DNA from: Bacillota bacterium
GTDB lineage: Bacteria; Bacillota; Clostridia; Peptostreptococcales; Anaerovoracaceae
DNA length: 13,793 nt
Direction of reading: 5' to 3'
Assembly: GCA_019420525.1 (NCBI GenBank)
Contig: JAHZHA010000022.1
Span: 32,316-46,108 of the forward strand
Shown here: positions 1-7,200 of the stretch, piece after piece
How the letters are laid out: every line of letters starts with the position of its first letter
How positions within the stretch are numbered: position 1 is the first letter of the stretch
The notes under the pieces: model-generated
Databases searched by the model: none
Seen by the model: the letters and a program-made list of their open reading frames with translations, nothing else
What the model was told of the DNA's origin: nothing
Translations under genes and position numbers: made by a program

Positions 1-371
1 TCCATCAGTTCGTAAGCGTTTTTAATCTCTTCCAGTTCCTCATCCGTGATCCGCTCCACAGCCCATTCGAAAGCCAGAACTTCGTACACCTTTCTCATCT
101 CATACATATCGGCCACATCCTGGTCAGCGAAGCCCGTCACAAAGGCCCCGCGGTTGGGAATCATCTCGATCAGTCCTTCCTGTTCCAGCAGGCGGAACGC
201 CTCTCTCACAGGAGTACGGCTTACATTATATTTATTGCAGATCTTCTGTTCGGTGAGCTTCTCGCCGTTTTTCAGCGATCCCTGAAGGATTTCTTCTCTG
301 AGCTTGATAAAAATATTGATCGCAAGCGGAAGTCCCGATACTATGTCATCCCTCGTATTTTTATAGTACAC
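1..371 (-). CDS. GntR family (FCD-type) transcriptional regulator, C-terminus cut off by window edge
   Basis: The first 123 residues of a cytoplasmic DNA-binding regulator are present; the rest lies beyond the left edge. Residues about 15-75 form a GntR winged helix: KLREEIL, then LTEQKICNKYNVSRTPVREA (recognition helix) and a wing ending NRGAFVTGF. From about residue 78 the start of an FCD ligand-binding domain is visible (DMYEMRKVYEVLAFEWAVERI). The start is a GTG preceded by AAGGAGG nine bases upstream; the ATG further upstream runs into a stop after ten codons. The gene follows isocitrate dehydrogenase by 54 bp with no terminator between, so it is probably the last or a later gene of the aconitase operon. 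FCD regulators usually sense small carboxylic acids. Control of this operon is my inference, supported by a GntR-like palindrome at the operon promoter. Family assignment is firm; the ligand is unknown. Confidence 0.9.
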   Translation of the reverse strand, partial: MYYKNTRDDIVSGLPLAINIFIKLREEILQGSLKNGEKLTEQKICNKYNVSRTPVREAFRLLEQEGLIEMIPNRGAFVTGFADQDVADMYEMRKVYEVLAFEWAVERITDEELEEIKNAYELM

Positions 372-425
372 TTTTCTGCTCCTCCTTCTGCATGTGACAG
401 CTTTATCGCTCTCAGTCTCTCTCAG

Positions 426-1559
426 TTAAAGGGCTTTCAGCACTTTCTCCGTGAAATCATTGGTGGAACTGCCGTCTTTCGTACCTGTCATCCGCAGCGA
501 TTCATCTGCAGCCGCAGTATCTACTGCCTTTCTCAGACGATCTGCTTTCTGCGCATATCCGATGTGTCTCAGCATGAGTTCCGCCGCTTTCATGAGGCTT
601 TCCGGATTGGCTCTGTCCTGAATACCTTCCTCCACCATACGCGGCGCGCTTCCGTGAACGGCCTCAAACATCGCATACTGATTTCCGATGTTGGCGCTTC
701 CGGCTGTTCCCATTCCCCCCTGAATCTGGGCTGCTTCGTCGGTGATGATGTCTCCGTAGAGATTCGGCAGTACGAAGACCTGAAAATCTTTCTGCAGATT
801 TTCGTTGATGAGATTCGCCGTCATGATGTCGATGTACCAGTCTTCCACGCGGATTCCCGGATAATCTTCCGCCACTTTATGTACGACGTCGAGAAAACGA
901 CCGTCTGTTTTCTTGACGATATTCGCTTTCGTCACGCATTCCACTCTGTTTTTCCCGTTTGCTTTTGCGAATTCAAACGCCATGCGGGCGATTCTCTCGG
1001 TGCCCTGCGTCGTCGTCACCTTGAAGTCGATGCAGAGATCGTCCGAAACGTCCACGCCGTGACTTCCGACGATATATTCGCCCTCCGTATTTTCTCTGTA
1101 GAATGTCCAGTCGATTCCCTTTTCCGGAATGCTGATGGGACGTACGTTGGCGAAGAGATCCAGTTCCCGGCGGAGAGCCACGTTGGCGCTCTCCAGGTTC
1201 GGCATGTTCATCGTCTTGTTCGGAGTCGTAGTAGGTCCCTTGAGGAAAACGTGGCACTGTTTGATCTGATCCAGCACGTCGTCCGGAAGAGTCTGCATCT
1301 TTGCGACTCTGTTTTCGAGAGTCAGCCCTTCGATGGTTCTCATCTCGATCTTTCCGGCAGCCACATCATCTGCGAGAAGTTCATCAAGCACCTTTCTGGT
1401 GGCTTTCATGATGACAGGACCGATGCCGTCTCCGTCGACAAATCCGATAACAATTTTATCCAGTCTTGAAAAATCGGTAGCCGGCGGTTCATTCTTCAGC
1501 TTTTCGATCCGCGCCAGCTGACCTTTTACTAATTCCTCAAACTTTTCGATATATTCCAT
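426..1559 (-). CDS. icd: isocitrate dehydrogenase (isocitrate/isopropylmalate dehydrogenase family)
   Basis: This 377-residue cytoplasmic enzyme probably decarboxylates isocitrate to 2-oxoglutarate. The decarboxylating dehydrogenase fold is clear: DGDGIGP at 42-48, ESANVALRRELDLFANVRP at about 123-141, catalytic YRENTEG at 154-160, Lys211 in VTKANI, and metal-binding aspartates in DIMTAN (Asp244) and YGDIITDEAA (Asp270, Asp274). The Ser-x-Asn (124, 126) in the substrate loop matches isocitrate rather than isopropylmalate enzymes, and the aconitase gene directly upstream supports this. I start at the ATG at 1559, which has AAGGG/GGGGA upstream; an in-frame GTG at 1586 would overlap the aconitase end and lacks a good site. 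After HGSAP the cofactor positions read Arg307-Met308, not the Asp typical of NAD enzymes nor the Lys-Tyr of E. coli NADP enzyme, so cofactor use is uncertain. Homoisocitrate or tartrate dehydrogenase activity is a less likely alternative. Confidence 0.87.
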   Translation of the reverse strand: MEYIEKFEELVKGQLARIEKLKNEPPATDFSRLDKIVIGFVDGDGIGPVIMKATRKVLDELLADDVAAGKIEMRTIEGLTLENRVAKMQTLPDDVLDQIKQCHVFLKGPTTTPNKTMNMPNLESANVALRRELDLFANVRPISIPEKGIDWTFYRENTEGEYIVGSHGVDVSDDLCIDFKVTTTQGTERIARMAFEFAKANGKNRVECVTKANIVKKTDGRFLDVVHKVAEDYPGIRVEDWYIDIMTANLINENLQKDFQVFVLPNLYGDIITDEAAQIQGGMGTAGSANIGNQYAMFEAVHGSAPRMVEEGIQDRANPESLMKAAELMLRHIGYAQKADRLRKAVDTAAADESLRMTGTKDGSSTNDFTEKVLKAL

Positions 1560-1575
1560 TTCCCCATTCCCTTTC

Positions 1576-3495
1576 CTATTCTTCACTCTTTATGAGATTG
1601 ATCTTTCCGCCTCTCAGGATCATCTTCTTTTCCAGTTCAGAGAGATTCGGCACCATCCGGTATTCCTTTCCGGAGGTTTCATTTTTTACGATGATCTCAT
1701 CCTTCTTCACCTGTTCTGCGGCATCTGCGATCACCAGTCTGTCGCCCAGCTTTATGGAGTCGTAATCCGCCGGATCCGCAAAGACGAGAGGAATGATTCC
1801 GCTGTTGATGAGATTGGAACGGTGAATGCGGGCGAAAGATTTCGCCATGACGAAACGGATCCCCAGATACAGCGGTACCAGAGCCGCATGCTCTCTGCTG
1901 GAACCCTGTCCGTAGTTTTCTCCTCCGACGATGACGCCGTTTCCTGCGGACTTGCAGCGCGCAGGAAATTCCCGGTCGATATTTTCGAAGCAGTAATTCG
2001 AAAGGTGCGGCACGTTGGAACGGTACGGGAGAATCCTTGAATCAGACGGCATGATATCGTCTGTCGTGATATTGTCGCCCGCGTGGAGAACGACTTCGGC
2101 CTCCAGATCTCCTTCCAGTGCTACGTTAAGAGGGAACGGCTTGATATTCGGTCCCATGGCAACCGGTGTATTGTCTTTGTCGCAGCCTTCCGGGTAAACG
2201 ATGAAATTATCGTTGAAATCGAAATCCACCGGAGCGATCTCAGCCAGTTCCGTATCCATGCCTGTCGTCAGAACGCCTTCGATAGCGGAAATCGCAGCGG
2301 TTTCCGGACTGACCAGATAGATGTCCGCGTCTTTCGTGCCACTTCTCCCCTTGAAATTGCGGTTAAACGTTCTCAGAGATACTCCGTGAGATTTCGGAGA
2401 CTGCCCCATGCCGATGCACGGCCCGCAGGCATTTTCGATAATCCGCGCTCCTGCACTGATCATATCGGCCAGCGCACCGTTGGAAGCCAGCTTCGCCAGA
2501 ATCTTGCTGGAACCCGGCGAGATGACGAGGCTGACGTTTTCGTTTACTTTCTTGCCTTTGAGGATAGCCGCTACTTTCATCAGATCTGCATAGGAAGAAT
2601 TCGTACAGCTTCCGATGGCTACCTGATCGATGTGAATCGGTCCGATATTCTTGACGGAATCCACATTATCGGGACTGTGCGGTTTCGCAGCCAGCGGTTC
2701 CAGTTCGGACAGATTTACTTCCAGAACCTCGTCGTACACGGCGTCCGCATCCGCCTCCAGAGGAATGAAATCGGCTCCTCTGCCCTGGGATTCCATAAAT
2801 GCCTTTGTATTTTCGTCGCTCGGGAAGACGGAAGTCGTGGCTCCCAGCTCGGCACCCATATTCGTAATCGTCGCACGGTCCGTAACAGACAACGTCTTTA
2901 CACCGTCACCGGTATATTCGACGATTTTTCCAACACCGCCTTTTACGGTGAGCTGCTGCAGAACGTATAAAATGACGTCTTTCGCAGACACCCACGGTCT
3001 CAGCCTGCCTGTCAGTTTTACATTGATTACCTTCGGTGCGATAAGAGAATAGGTGCCCCTTGCCATGGCTACCGCTACGTCGAGTCCGCCTGCTCCGATG
3101 GCGATCATGCCGATGCCGCCGCCGGTAGGCGTATGGCTGTCAGAACCGAGAAGGGTCTTTCCCGGAATGCCGAAATTTTCAATATGGAGCTGATGGCAGA
3201 TACCGTTTCCCGGCTTTGAGAAGAGCACGCCGTGTCTCTTCGCCACACTCTTGATGAATTCATGGTCATCCGCATTTTCAAATCCTGTCTGAAGCGTATT
3301 GTGGTCTATGTAGGCGACAGAAAGTTCCGTCTTGATTTTCTCCACATCCATGGCTTCCAGCTGCAGATAAACCATCGTGCCTGTGGAATCCTGCGTCAGT
3401 GTCTGATCGATTTTGATTTTGATCTCTTCTCCCGGTTTCAGTGTGCCTTCGATCAGATGATTTTCCAGAATCTTATATGCTAATGTTTTCCCCAT
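1576..3495 (-). CDS. acnA: aconitate hydratase (aconitase)
   Basis: This 639-residue cytoplasmic iron-sulfur enzyme isomerises citrate to isocitrate. The three cluster ligands are visible: Cys297 in GSCTNS, and Cys357 and Cys360 in ENACGPCIGMGQ. GSDSHTPTGGG lies at 117-127, and the C-terminal swivel domain carries YGQGSSREHAAL at 528-539, the active-site serine loop. The length and domain order match the short bacterial type (about 640-660 residues, Aquifex-type) rather than the 890-residue AcnA. I start at the ATG at 3495, where MGKTLAYKIL matches family N-termini and AGGAGG lies 13 bases upstream, slightly far. The frame stays open for 38 more codons, but that stretch covers the ribosome site and 5' leader. 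It is first in an operon with isocitrate dehydrogenase (16 bp apart) and a GntR regulator. Together the two enzymes would supply 2-oxoglutarate for glutamate synthesis; no citrate synthase is in the window. Confidence 0.93.
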   Translation of the reverse strand: MGKTLAYKILENHLIEGTLKPGEEIKIKIDQTLTQDSTGTMVYLQLEAMDVEKIKTELSVAYIDHNTLQTGFENADDHEFIKSVAKRHGVLFSKPGNGICHQLHIENFGIPGKTLLGSDSHTPTGGGIGMIAIGAGGLDVAVAMARGTYSLIAPKVINVKLTGRLRPWVSAKDVILYVLQQLTVKGGVGKIVEYTGDGVKTLSVTDRATITNMGAELGATTSVFPSDENTKAFMESQGRGADFIPLEADADAVYDEVLEVNLSELEPLAAKPHSPDNVDSVKNIGPIHIDQVAIGSCTNSSYADLMKVAAILKGKKVNENVSLVISPGSSKILAKLASNGALADMISAGARIIENACGPCIGMGQSPKSHGVSLRTFNRNFKGRSGTKDADIYLVSPETAAISAIEGVLTTGMDTELAEIAPVDFDFNDNFIVYPEGCDKDNTPVAMGPNIKPFPLNVALEGDLEAEVVLHAGDNITTDDIMPSDSRILPYRSNVPHLSNYCFENIDREFPARCKSAGNGVIVGGENYGQGSSREHAALVPLYLGIRFVMAKSFARIHRSNLINSGIIPLVFADPADYDSIKLGDRLVIADAAEQVKKDEIIVKNETSGKEYRMVPNLSELEKKMILRGGKINLIKSEE

Positions 3496-3539
3496 TTTAA
3501 ATACAACGCCTCCTGAACGTAAAATGATAATATCCCGAA

Positions 3540-3590
3540 ATACATCTCGCTGTATTTCAATACATGTTTTATAGCATACATAACATACAT
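3540..3590. promoter_or_regulatory. cluster of ATACAT/ATGTAT hexamers in the aconitase leader
   Basis: Four ATACAT hexamers lie at 3540, 3560, 3576 and 3585 on the plus strand. The second is part of an inverted repeat at 3551-3564 (TGTATT, two-base centre, AATACA). The third and fourth lie in a direct CATACAT repeat at 3575-3581 and 3584-3590. All lie between the predicted start site and the aconitase start codon. They share TGTAT half-site character with the palindrome at 3599-3610 and may be extra binding sites for the same regulator. Binding is inferred. Confidence 0.45.
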
Positions 3591-3598
3591 GCCGTTTT

Positions 3599-3610
3599 AT
3601 TGTATACAAT
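3599..3610. promoter_or_regulatory. palindromic operator candidate (ATTGTATACAAT) for the GntR-type regulator
   Basis: A perfect 12-bp palindrome overlaps the last bases of the -10 box and covers the predicted transcription start, a classic repressor position. FadR-subfamily GntR proteins bind sites built around GT...AC in inverted repeat, and this site fits that general form. The likely binder is the GntR regulator encoded at the end of the same operon. The palindrome is directly visible; the protein assignment is inference. Confidence 0.6.
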
Positions 3611-3637
3611 TATATTTCATTTTGACACTTTTGTAAA
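3609..3637 (-). promoter_or_regulatory. sigma-A type promoter of the aconitase operon
   Basis: On the minus strand the -35 is TTTACA (3632-3637) and the -10 is TATAAT (3609-3614), separated by exactly 17 bp. Transcription would start near 3602, giving a leader of about 107 bases before the aconitase ATG. It lies just downstream of the helicase terminator, so the operon is an independent unit. Confidence 0.8.
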
Positions 3638-3658
3638 CATGCAGTTCCGCAAAAACAG

Positions 3659-3703
3659 AAAAAACCGCGGGCGGAATCCGGCTCTGCAGACCCCGTCCCG
3701 CAG
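3659..3703 (-). terminator. intrinsic terminator of the helicase gene
   Basis: On the minus strand, a GC-rich stem is formed by the arms at 3693-3703 and 3665-3674 (about ten pairs with one bulge and one G-U pair). It has an 18-base loop and is followed directly by six T residues (3659-3664). It begins about 50 bases after the helicase stop codon. Confidence 0.75.
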
Positions 3704-3753
3704 CTTTATTTCCGCCGCGCGTTTTCTGTCCATCCCGCTGCAGCAGGACATTC

Positions 3754-5595
3754 TTATTTTCTCCGGCGTCCTTTTCCCGCCGGCTTTGCATTCTTTCTCC
3801 GGCGCATGCCGTCCCCGCTCTTTCTGCGGCTTCTGTCCGCATCGATATTTTCCATGAAATATCCTCTGTTTTCTCTCCCGGACTTGGCAGCGCGGTTTTT
3901 CTCGCGTTCTCCGCCTTCCGCTCTGCGTCCTCCCTTTTTTCTTCCGGAAGATCCGCCTCTGCGCTTTTTCGACGCCCGCTCAAACGATACGCTTCTTCCC
4001 TTGATCTGGCTTCCTTTCATGGAATTGATAACTTCTTCCGCATGAGATTCCGGAACATCGAGGAAAGAAAAATTCGTATGAATCTCGATGGTGCCCATGA
4101 GTCTGCCTGTCAGAGATGTGGCAGAAGCCACCGCTTTGATGATATCCGCCTCTTTTATGCCGTCTGTTCTTCCGGCATTGAGAAAGAGACGCGTCATATT
4201 CATCTTTTCATATGAGAAATCTTCTTCGTCAAAGTCGGCATGCTGATACGATTTTTCTTCCAGCTCGCTGAAGGCCAGAGAGAAAAGAGCTGCAGCGATT
4301 TCCTGATATCCCGGCGTCTTTTCCGTCTGCAGACTGTCCCTCTCTTCTCCGTCAGTCGCCGGCAGTCCGAGTTTCTCCGCGATCTGCCGGATTACATCGA
4401 GATACTGGCTTCCGGCTCCGAGGCGCGTCAGTTCCTCGACTTTCTCCGCGGCGCTGCCGATGCGTGCAGCCTGCACTTCCCGGACCGCAGGGGGGCGCAT
4501 CCGTGAGATATCCGATTTCGTATACCGCATGATCTCTTTCAGTTTATACATTTCTCTGCCGAAGACGAAGGAATACGCTTTTCCGGTATTTCCCGCCCTT
4601 CCCGTCCGGCCGATGCGGTGAACGTACTGTTCCGGATCCTCCGGTATATCGTAATTGAAGACGGCCTGGACGCCGCTGACGTCGATTCCCCTGGCCGCCA
4701 CATCCGTAGCTACGAGAATCTGCGTGATTCCTCTGCGGAATTTGTTCATAACGCGTTCTCTTTCGTGCTGCTTCATGTCGCCGTGAAGAGCGTCCGCCGC
4801 ATAGCCCCGGTCCTGCAGACGCGACGTTACCTGATCCGCTCTGCGCTTCGTATTGCAGAATACGAGCCCCAACGTGATGCCGTTTACATCGATGAGACGG
4901 CACAAAAGCTCCGTCTTAGAGGATTCCCTCACCTCGATATACCACTGCTGCGTCAGATCTGTCGTCAGCTCTTTCCGGGCGATGCGGACATAGACAGGAT
5001 CTTTCTGATACGTCTCGGTCAGCCTCATGATTTCCGGGGCCATGGTGGCGGAGAAGAGAAGCATCTGCTTTTCCTCCGGAATACCAGCTAGAATCGTATC
5101 GATATCTTCCCGGAACCCCATGTTCAGCATCTCGTCCGCTTCGTCGAGAACGAGCATTTTCAGATCGTCAAAACGCAGCGTTCTCCGGCGCATGTGATCC
5201 ATCACGCGACCCGGCGTGCCGATGATAATCTGAGGTTTTTTCTTCAGAGCCGTGATCTGATTCTCGATATTCTGCCCGCCGTAGATCGCCAGAATCCGGA
5301 TACCCTGCACATATTTCGTCAGGCGGCGTATCTCATCGGCCACCTGGGAGGCCAGCTCTCTGGTGGGACAGAGTACCAGAACCTGAGGCGCCGTGGCTTT
5401 CGCATCTGTCATCTGCACAGCCGGAATCCCGTAAGCACACGTTTTTCCGGTTCCCGTCTGCGCCTGTCCGATCAGATCTTTTCCCTGAAGCACTTCCGGA
5501 ATCGACTGCTCCTGTATCGGCGTCGCCTCTGAAAATCCCATCTCCGTCAGTCCCCGCAGGATATCGGGTGAAATATTCAAATTTTCAAAATTCAT
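3754..5595 (-). CDS. deaD: DEAD-box ATP-dependent RNA helicase, CsdA/DeaD type
   Basis: A 613-residue cytoplasmic RNA helicase that unwinds RNA duplexes, typically in ribosome assembly and cold adaptation. All core motifs are visible: Q motif near 8-30 (PIQEQSIP), Walker A AQTGTGKT at 45-52, PTRELA at 77-82, TPGR at 127-130, DEAD at 151-154, SAT at 182-184, ARGID at 301-305 and HRIGRTGR at 326-333. Residues about 465-540 match a DbpA/CsdA RNA-binding domain (RLFLNAGRTDGI, then GRLMGTIEIH). The last 70 residues are a low-complexity Arg/Lys/Gly tail, a usual non-specific RNA-binding extension. The start ATG has a weak AAAGG 12 bases upstream, which makes coupling to a short upstream frame conceivable. 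The gene stands alone between two terminators. Helicase and subgroup assignment are firm; the exact cellular target is unknown. Confidence 0.93.
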   Translation of the reverse strand: MNFENLNISPDILRGLTEMGFSEATPIQEQSIPEVLQGKDLIGQAQTGTGKTCAYGIPAVQMTDAKATAPQVLVLCPTRELASQVADEIRRLTKYVQGIRILAIYGGQNIENQITALKKKPQIIIGTPGRVMDHMRRRTLRFDDLKMLVLDEADEMLNMGFREDIDTILAGIPEEKQMLLFSATMAPEIMRLTETYQKDPVYVRIARKELTTDLTQQWYIEVRESSKTELLCRLIDVNGITLGLVFCNTKRRADQVTSRLQDRGYAADALHGDMKQHERERVMNKFRRGITQILVATDVAARGIDVSGVQAVFNYDIPEDPEQYVHRIGRTGRAGNTGKAYSFVFGREMYKLKEIMRYTKSDISRMRPPAVREVQAARIGSAAEKVEELTRLGAGSQYLDVIRQIAEKLGLPATDGEERDSLQTEKTPGYQEIAAALFSLAFSELEEKSYQHADFDEEDFSYEKMNMTRLFLNAGRTDGIKEADIIKAVASATSLTGRLMGTIEIHTNFSFLDVPESHAEEVINSMKGSQIKGRSVSFERASKKRRGGSSGRKKGGRRAEGGEREKNRAAKSGRENRGYFMENIDADRSRRKSGDGMRRRKNAKPAGKGRRRK

Positions 5596-5639
5596 ATGAT
5601 ATATATACCTTTCGTATTTCCCTCCGTATCTGTTTTTCT

Positions 5640-5700
5640 GCAGCCGGCGCTCATCTCCGCCCGCTGCGCTTTTTACCTGCGCCGGGAAATCTGCCGCAGG
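5640..5700 (-). promoter_or_regulatory. structured 5' leader of the helicase mRNA
   Basis: Two hairpins can be drawn in the minus-strand transcript. One pairs CCTGCG with CGCAGG (5676-5681 with 5695-5700). The other is a stronger stem at 5640-5667 pairing GCAGC with GCTGC and GGCG with CGCC. The second holds, in its loop, an ATG at 5654 that opens a 20-codon frame ending at 5592, whose TGA overlaps the helicase ATG. DeaD/CsdA-type helicase and cold-shock genes often have regulatory leaders; regulation here is inferred. Confidence 0.4.
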
Positions 5701-5712
5701 TCACAGAATATT

Positions 5713-5741
5713 ATCGTAACCCAGATGATATCATTTATCAA
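5713..5741 (-). promoter_or_regulatory. possible promoter of the helicase gene
   Basis: The minus strand carries TTGATA (5736-5741) and TACGAT (5713-5718) with a 17-bp spacer, just after the phoR terminator. The -10 matches consensus at only four of six bases. A perfect 10-bp palindrome ATGATATCAT (5725-5734) lies between the boxes and might be an operator. Position supports the call; sequence match is moderate. Confidence 0.4.
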
Positions 5742-5754
5742 GGAAAAAATCACC

Positions 5755-5800
5755 AAAAAGAGGGCCTTTCTCAGCGCCGTACCACGCCGGAAGCCCTCTG
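5755..5800 (-). terminator. intrinsic terminator after phoR
   Basis: The minus strand forms a stem of AGAGGGC (5793-5799) with GCCCTCT (5759-5765), extendable by one or two weak pairs, followed by a T run (5755-5759). It sits about 50 bases after the phoR stop and would end the whole pst-pho operon. Confidence 0.75.
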
Positions 5801-5850
5801 CTGTTTCAGAATTTATATGACGATGCCTTCTCCGCTGCTGAAGCAGGAAA

Positions 5851-7200
5851 CTATCTTTCTCTTTCGGCAGGAAGAGTCACCGTGATTTCTGTTCCCTCTC
5901 CCGGCCTGCTCTTCAGTCTGATTTTTCCGTTGTGAAGAGCTGCCGCGTGTTTTACGATGGCGAGACCCAGGCCGGTGCCTCCCACATCCTTGGAATGACT
6001 CTTGTCTACCCGGTAAAAACGTTCAAACACACGGGCCTGCTCTTCTTCCGGAATTCCGATGCCTGTATCCTTTACGATAAGACGGACTTTTCCTTCTTCT
6101 TCTGTCAGGGAGATTTCCACTGTTCCCCCGTCCCGATTATATTTCACGGCGTTGTCGCAGAGATTGTAAATCATCTCCATCAGGATCTGCCGGATACCGC
6201 TGACTTTCAGAGGAACGGTCTCAGCGGAAATCGTGATATTTCTCCGGGAAGCTTCCGGAGACAGAGTGAAGATGACTTCGTCGATCAGTGCGGAAAGATC
6301 CACCGGTTCGCACTCATACAGCAGTTCGTGCTCGTCCAGCTGAGAAAGCTTGATGATGTCTTCCACCAAGTGGATCAGCCTCTGGGATTCGGTATAAATC
6401 TTTCCCGAAAAGCGCTGAATATCTTCCTGCTTTACCAGGCCATCTCTCATGATTTCAGCAAATCCCGAAATCGACGTCAGCGGCGTCTTCAGTTCATGGG
6501 AAACATTTGCGGTAAATTCACGCCTCATTTTTTCACGTTCTTCCATCTCACTCTGAAGCAGTTTATTCTGTAAGTGAAGTTTATTCAAAAGCGGTCTGAT
6601 CTCCTCGTAATCTTCCAGATTCTCCGCATCTTCCGGATGCTCAAAATCAATTTCGTTGAGTGGACGTACAATCCTCTTCGACAACCGGTAAGCGATGAGG
6701 CATGACAGAATGACGGCTCCTGCCAGTATGATGGCGATCATCTGTGTCATGCTGCGAAAGAGAACCCAGATCGAAACCTGTGTTCTCGAAACCCGCAGAA
6801 CGCTTCCGTCTTCCAGACGCAGAGCATAATAAATCGTTTTTTCGCCAGCAGTGCTGGAATATCGTACGCTGCTGCCTTCTCCGCTCTCCATGGCATTCCG
6901 CACTTCTTCCCGTTTTCCGTGATTCTCCATGGATTCCGCATCTTTCACGCTGTCATAGATCACGGTCCCGTCACTTCCAATGAGGGTAATTCTCACGTCA
7001 TTTCCGTTCTCGGATATGCTGTCCAGATACTCCTGTCCGCCGGTTTCCACACCAGCAGCCGCGTAAACCGCTTCATTTTTCAGCTGCTCCGCCGATTCTT
7101 CCTCAAAATATGTGTACAGGACTCCCATGACGATGAGCACGCTGCCTAGCAGGACAGTCAAAGCTACTCCGATAATGGAATAGAAGATTTTTCTGGTCAC
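5851..7200 (-). CDS. phoR: phosphate-responsive sensor histidine kinase PhoR
   Basis: A 449-residue membrane sensor kinase that phosphorylates PhoB when phosphate is scarce. Segment 6-31 is a first membrane helix, residues 32-150 an extracytoplasmic region, and 152-174 a second helix followed by a short HAMP-like linker (RIVRPLNEID). The HisKA motif SHELKTPLTSISGF has phosphoacceptor His235. The ATPase domain shows the N box (NLCDNAVKYN, 346-355), DTGIGIP (378-384), FERFYRVDKS (392-401) and GGTGLGLAIV (407-416). I see no PAS domain between the second helix and HisKA, although many PhoR proteins have one. The start is GTG, overlapping the phoB stop by four bases (GTGA), so translation is probably coupled. 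The name rests on this operon position; the sequence alone supports only a PhoR-like orthodox kinase. Confidence 0.9.
   Translation of the reverse strand: MTRKIFYSIIGVALTVLLGSVLIVMGVLYTYFEEESAEQLKNEAVYAAAGVETGGQEYLDSISENGNDVRITLIGSDGTVIYDSVKDAESMENHGKREEVRNAMESGEGSSVRYSSTAGEKTIYYALRLEDGSVLRVSRTQVSIWVLFRSMTQMIAIILAGAVILSCLIAYRLSKRIVRPLNEIDFEHPEDAENLEDYEEIRPLLNKLHLQNKLLQSEMEEREKMRREFTANVSHELKTPLTSISGFAEIMRDGLVKQEDIQRFSGKIYTESQRLIHLVEDIIKLSQLDEHELLYECEPVDLSALIDEVIFTLSPEASRRNITISAETVPLKVSGIRQILMEMIYNLCDNAVKYNRDGGTVEISLTEEEGKVRLIVKDTGIGIPEEEQARVFERFYRVDKSHSKDVGGTGLGLAIVKHAAALHNGKIRLKSRPGEGTEITVTLPAERER

Noticed and set aside
564..1469. 301-codon plus-strand frame antisense to isocitrate dehydrogenase
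   Set aside because: Shadow of a strongly supported gene; no recognisable domain, composition rich in His/Arg/Phe typical of antisense frames.
2083..2970. 295-codon plus-strand frame antisense to aconitase
   Set aside because: Same reasoning: shadow of a conserved enzyme gene with no domain of its own.
3496..3609. 38-codon N-terminal extension of aconitase
   Set aside because: It covers the leader, operator cluster and ribosome site; residues are not aconitase-like.
3597..3983. Minus-strand 128-codon frame overlapping the helicase 3' end and terminator
   Set aside because: Alternate-frame reading of the Arg/Lys-rich helicase tail and the terminator; no domain.
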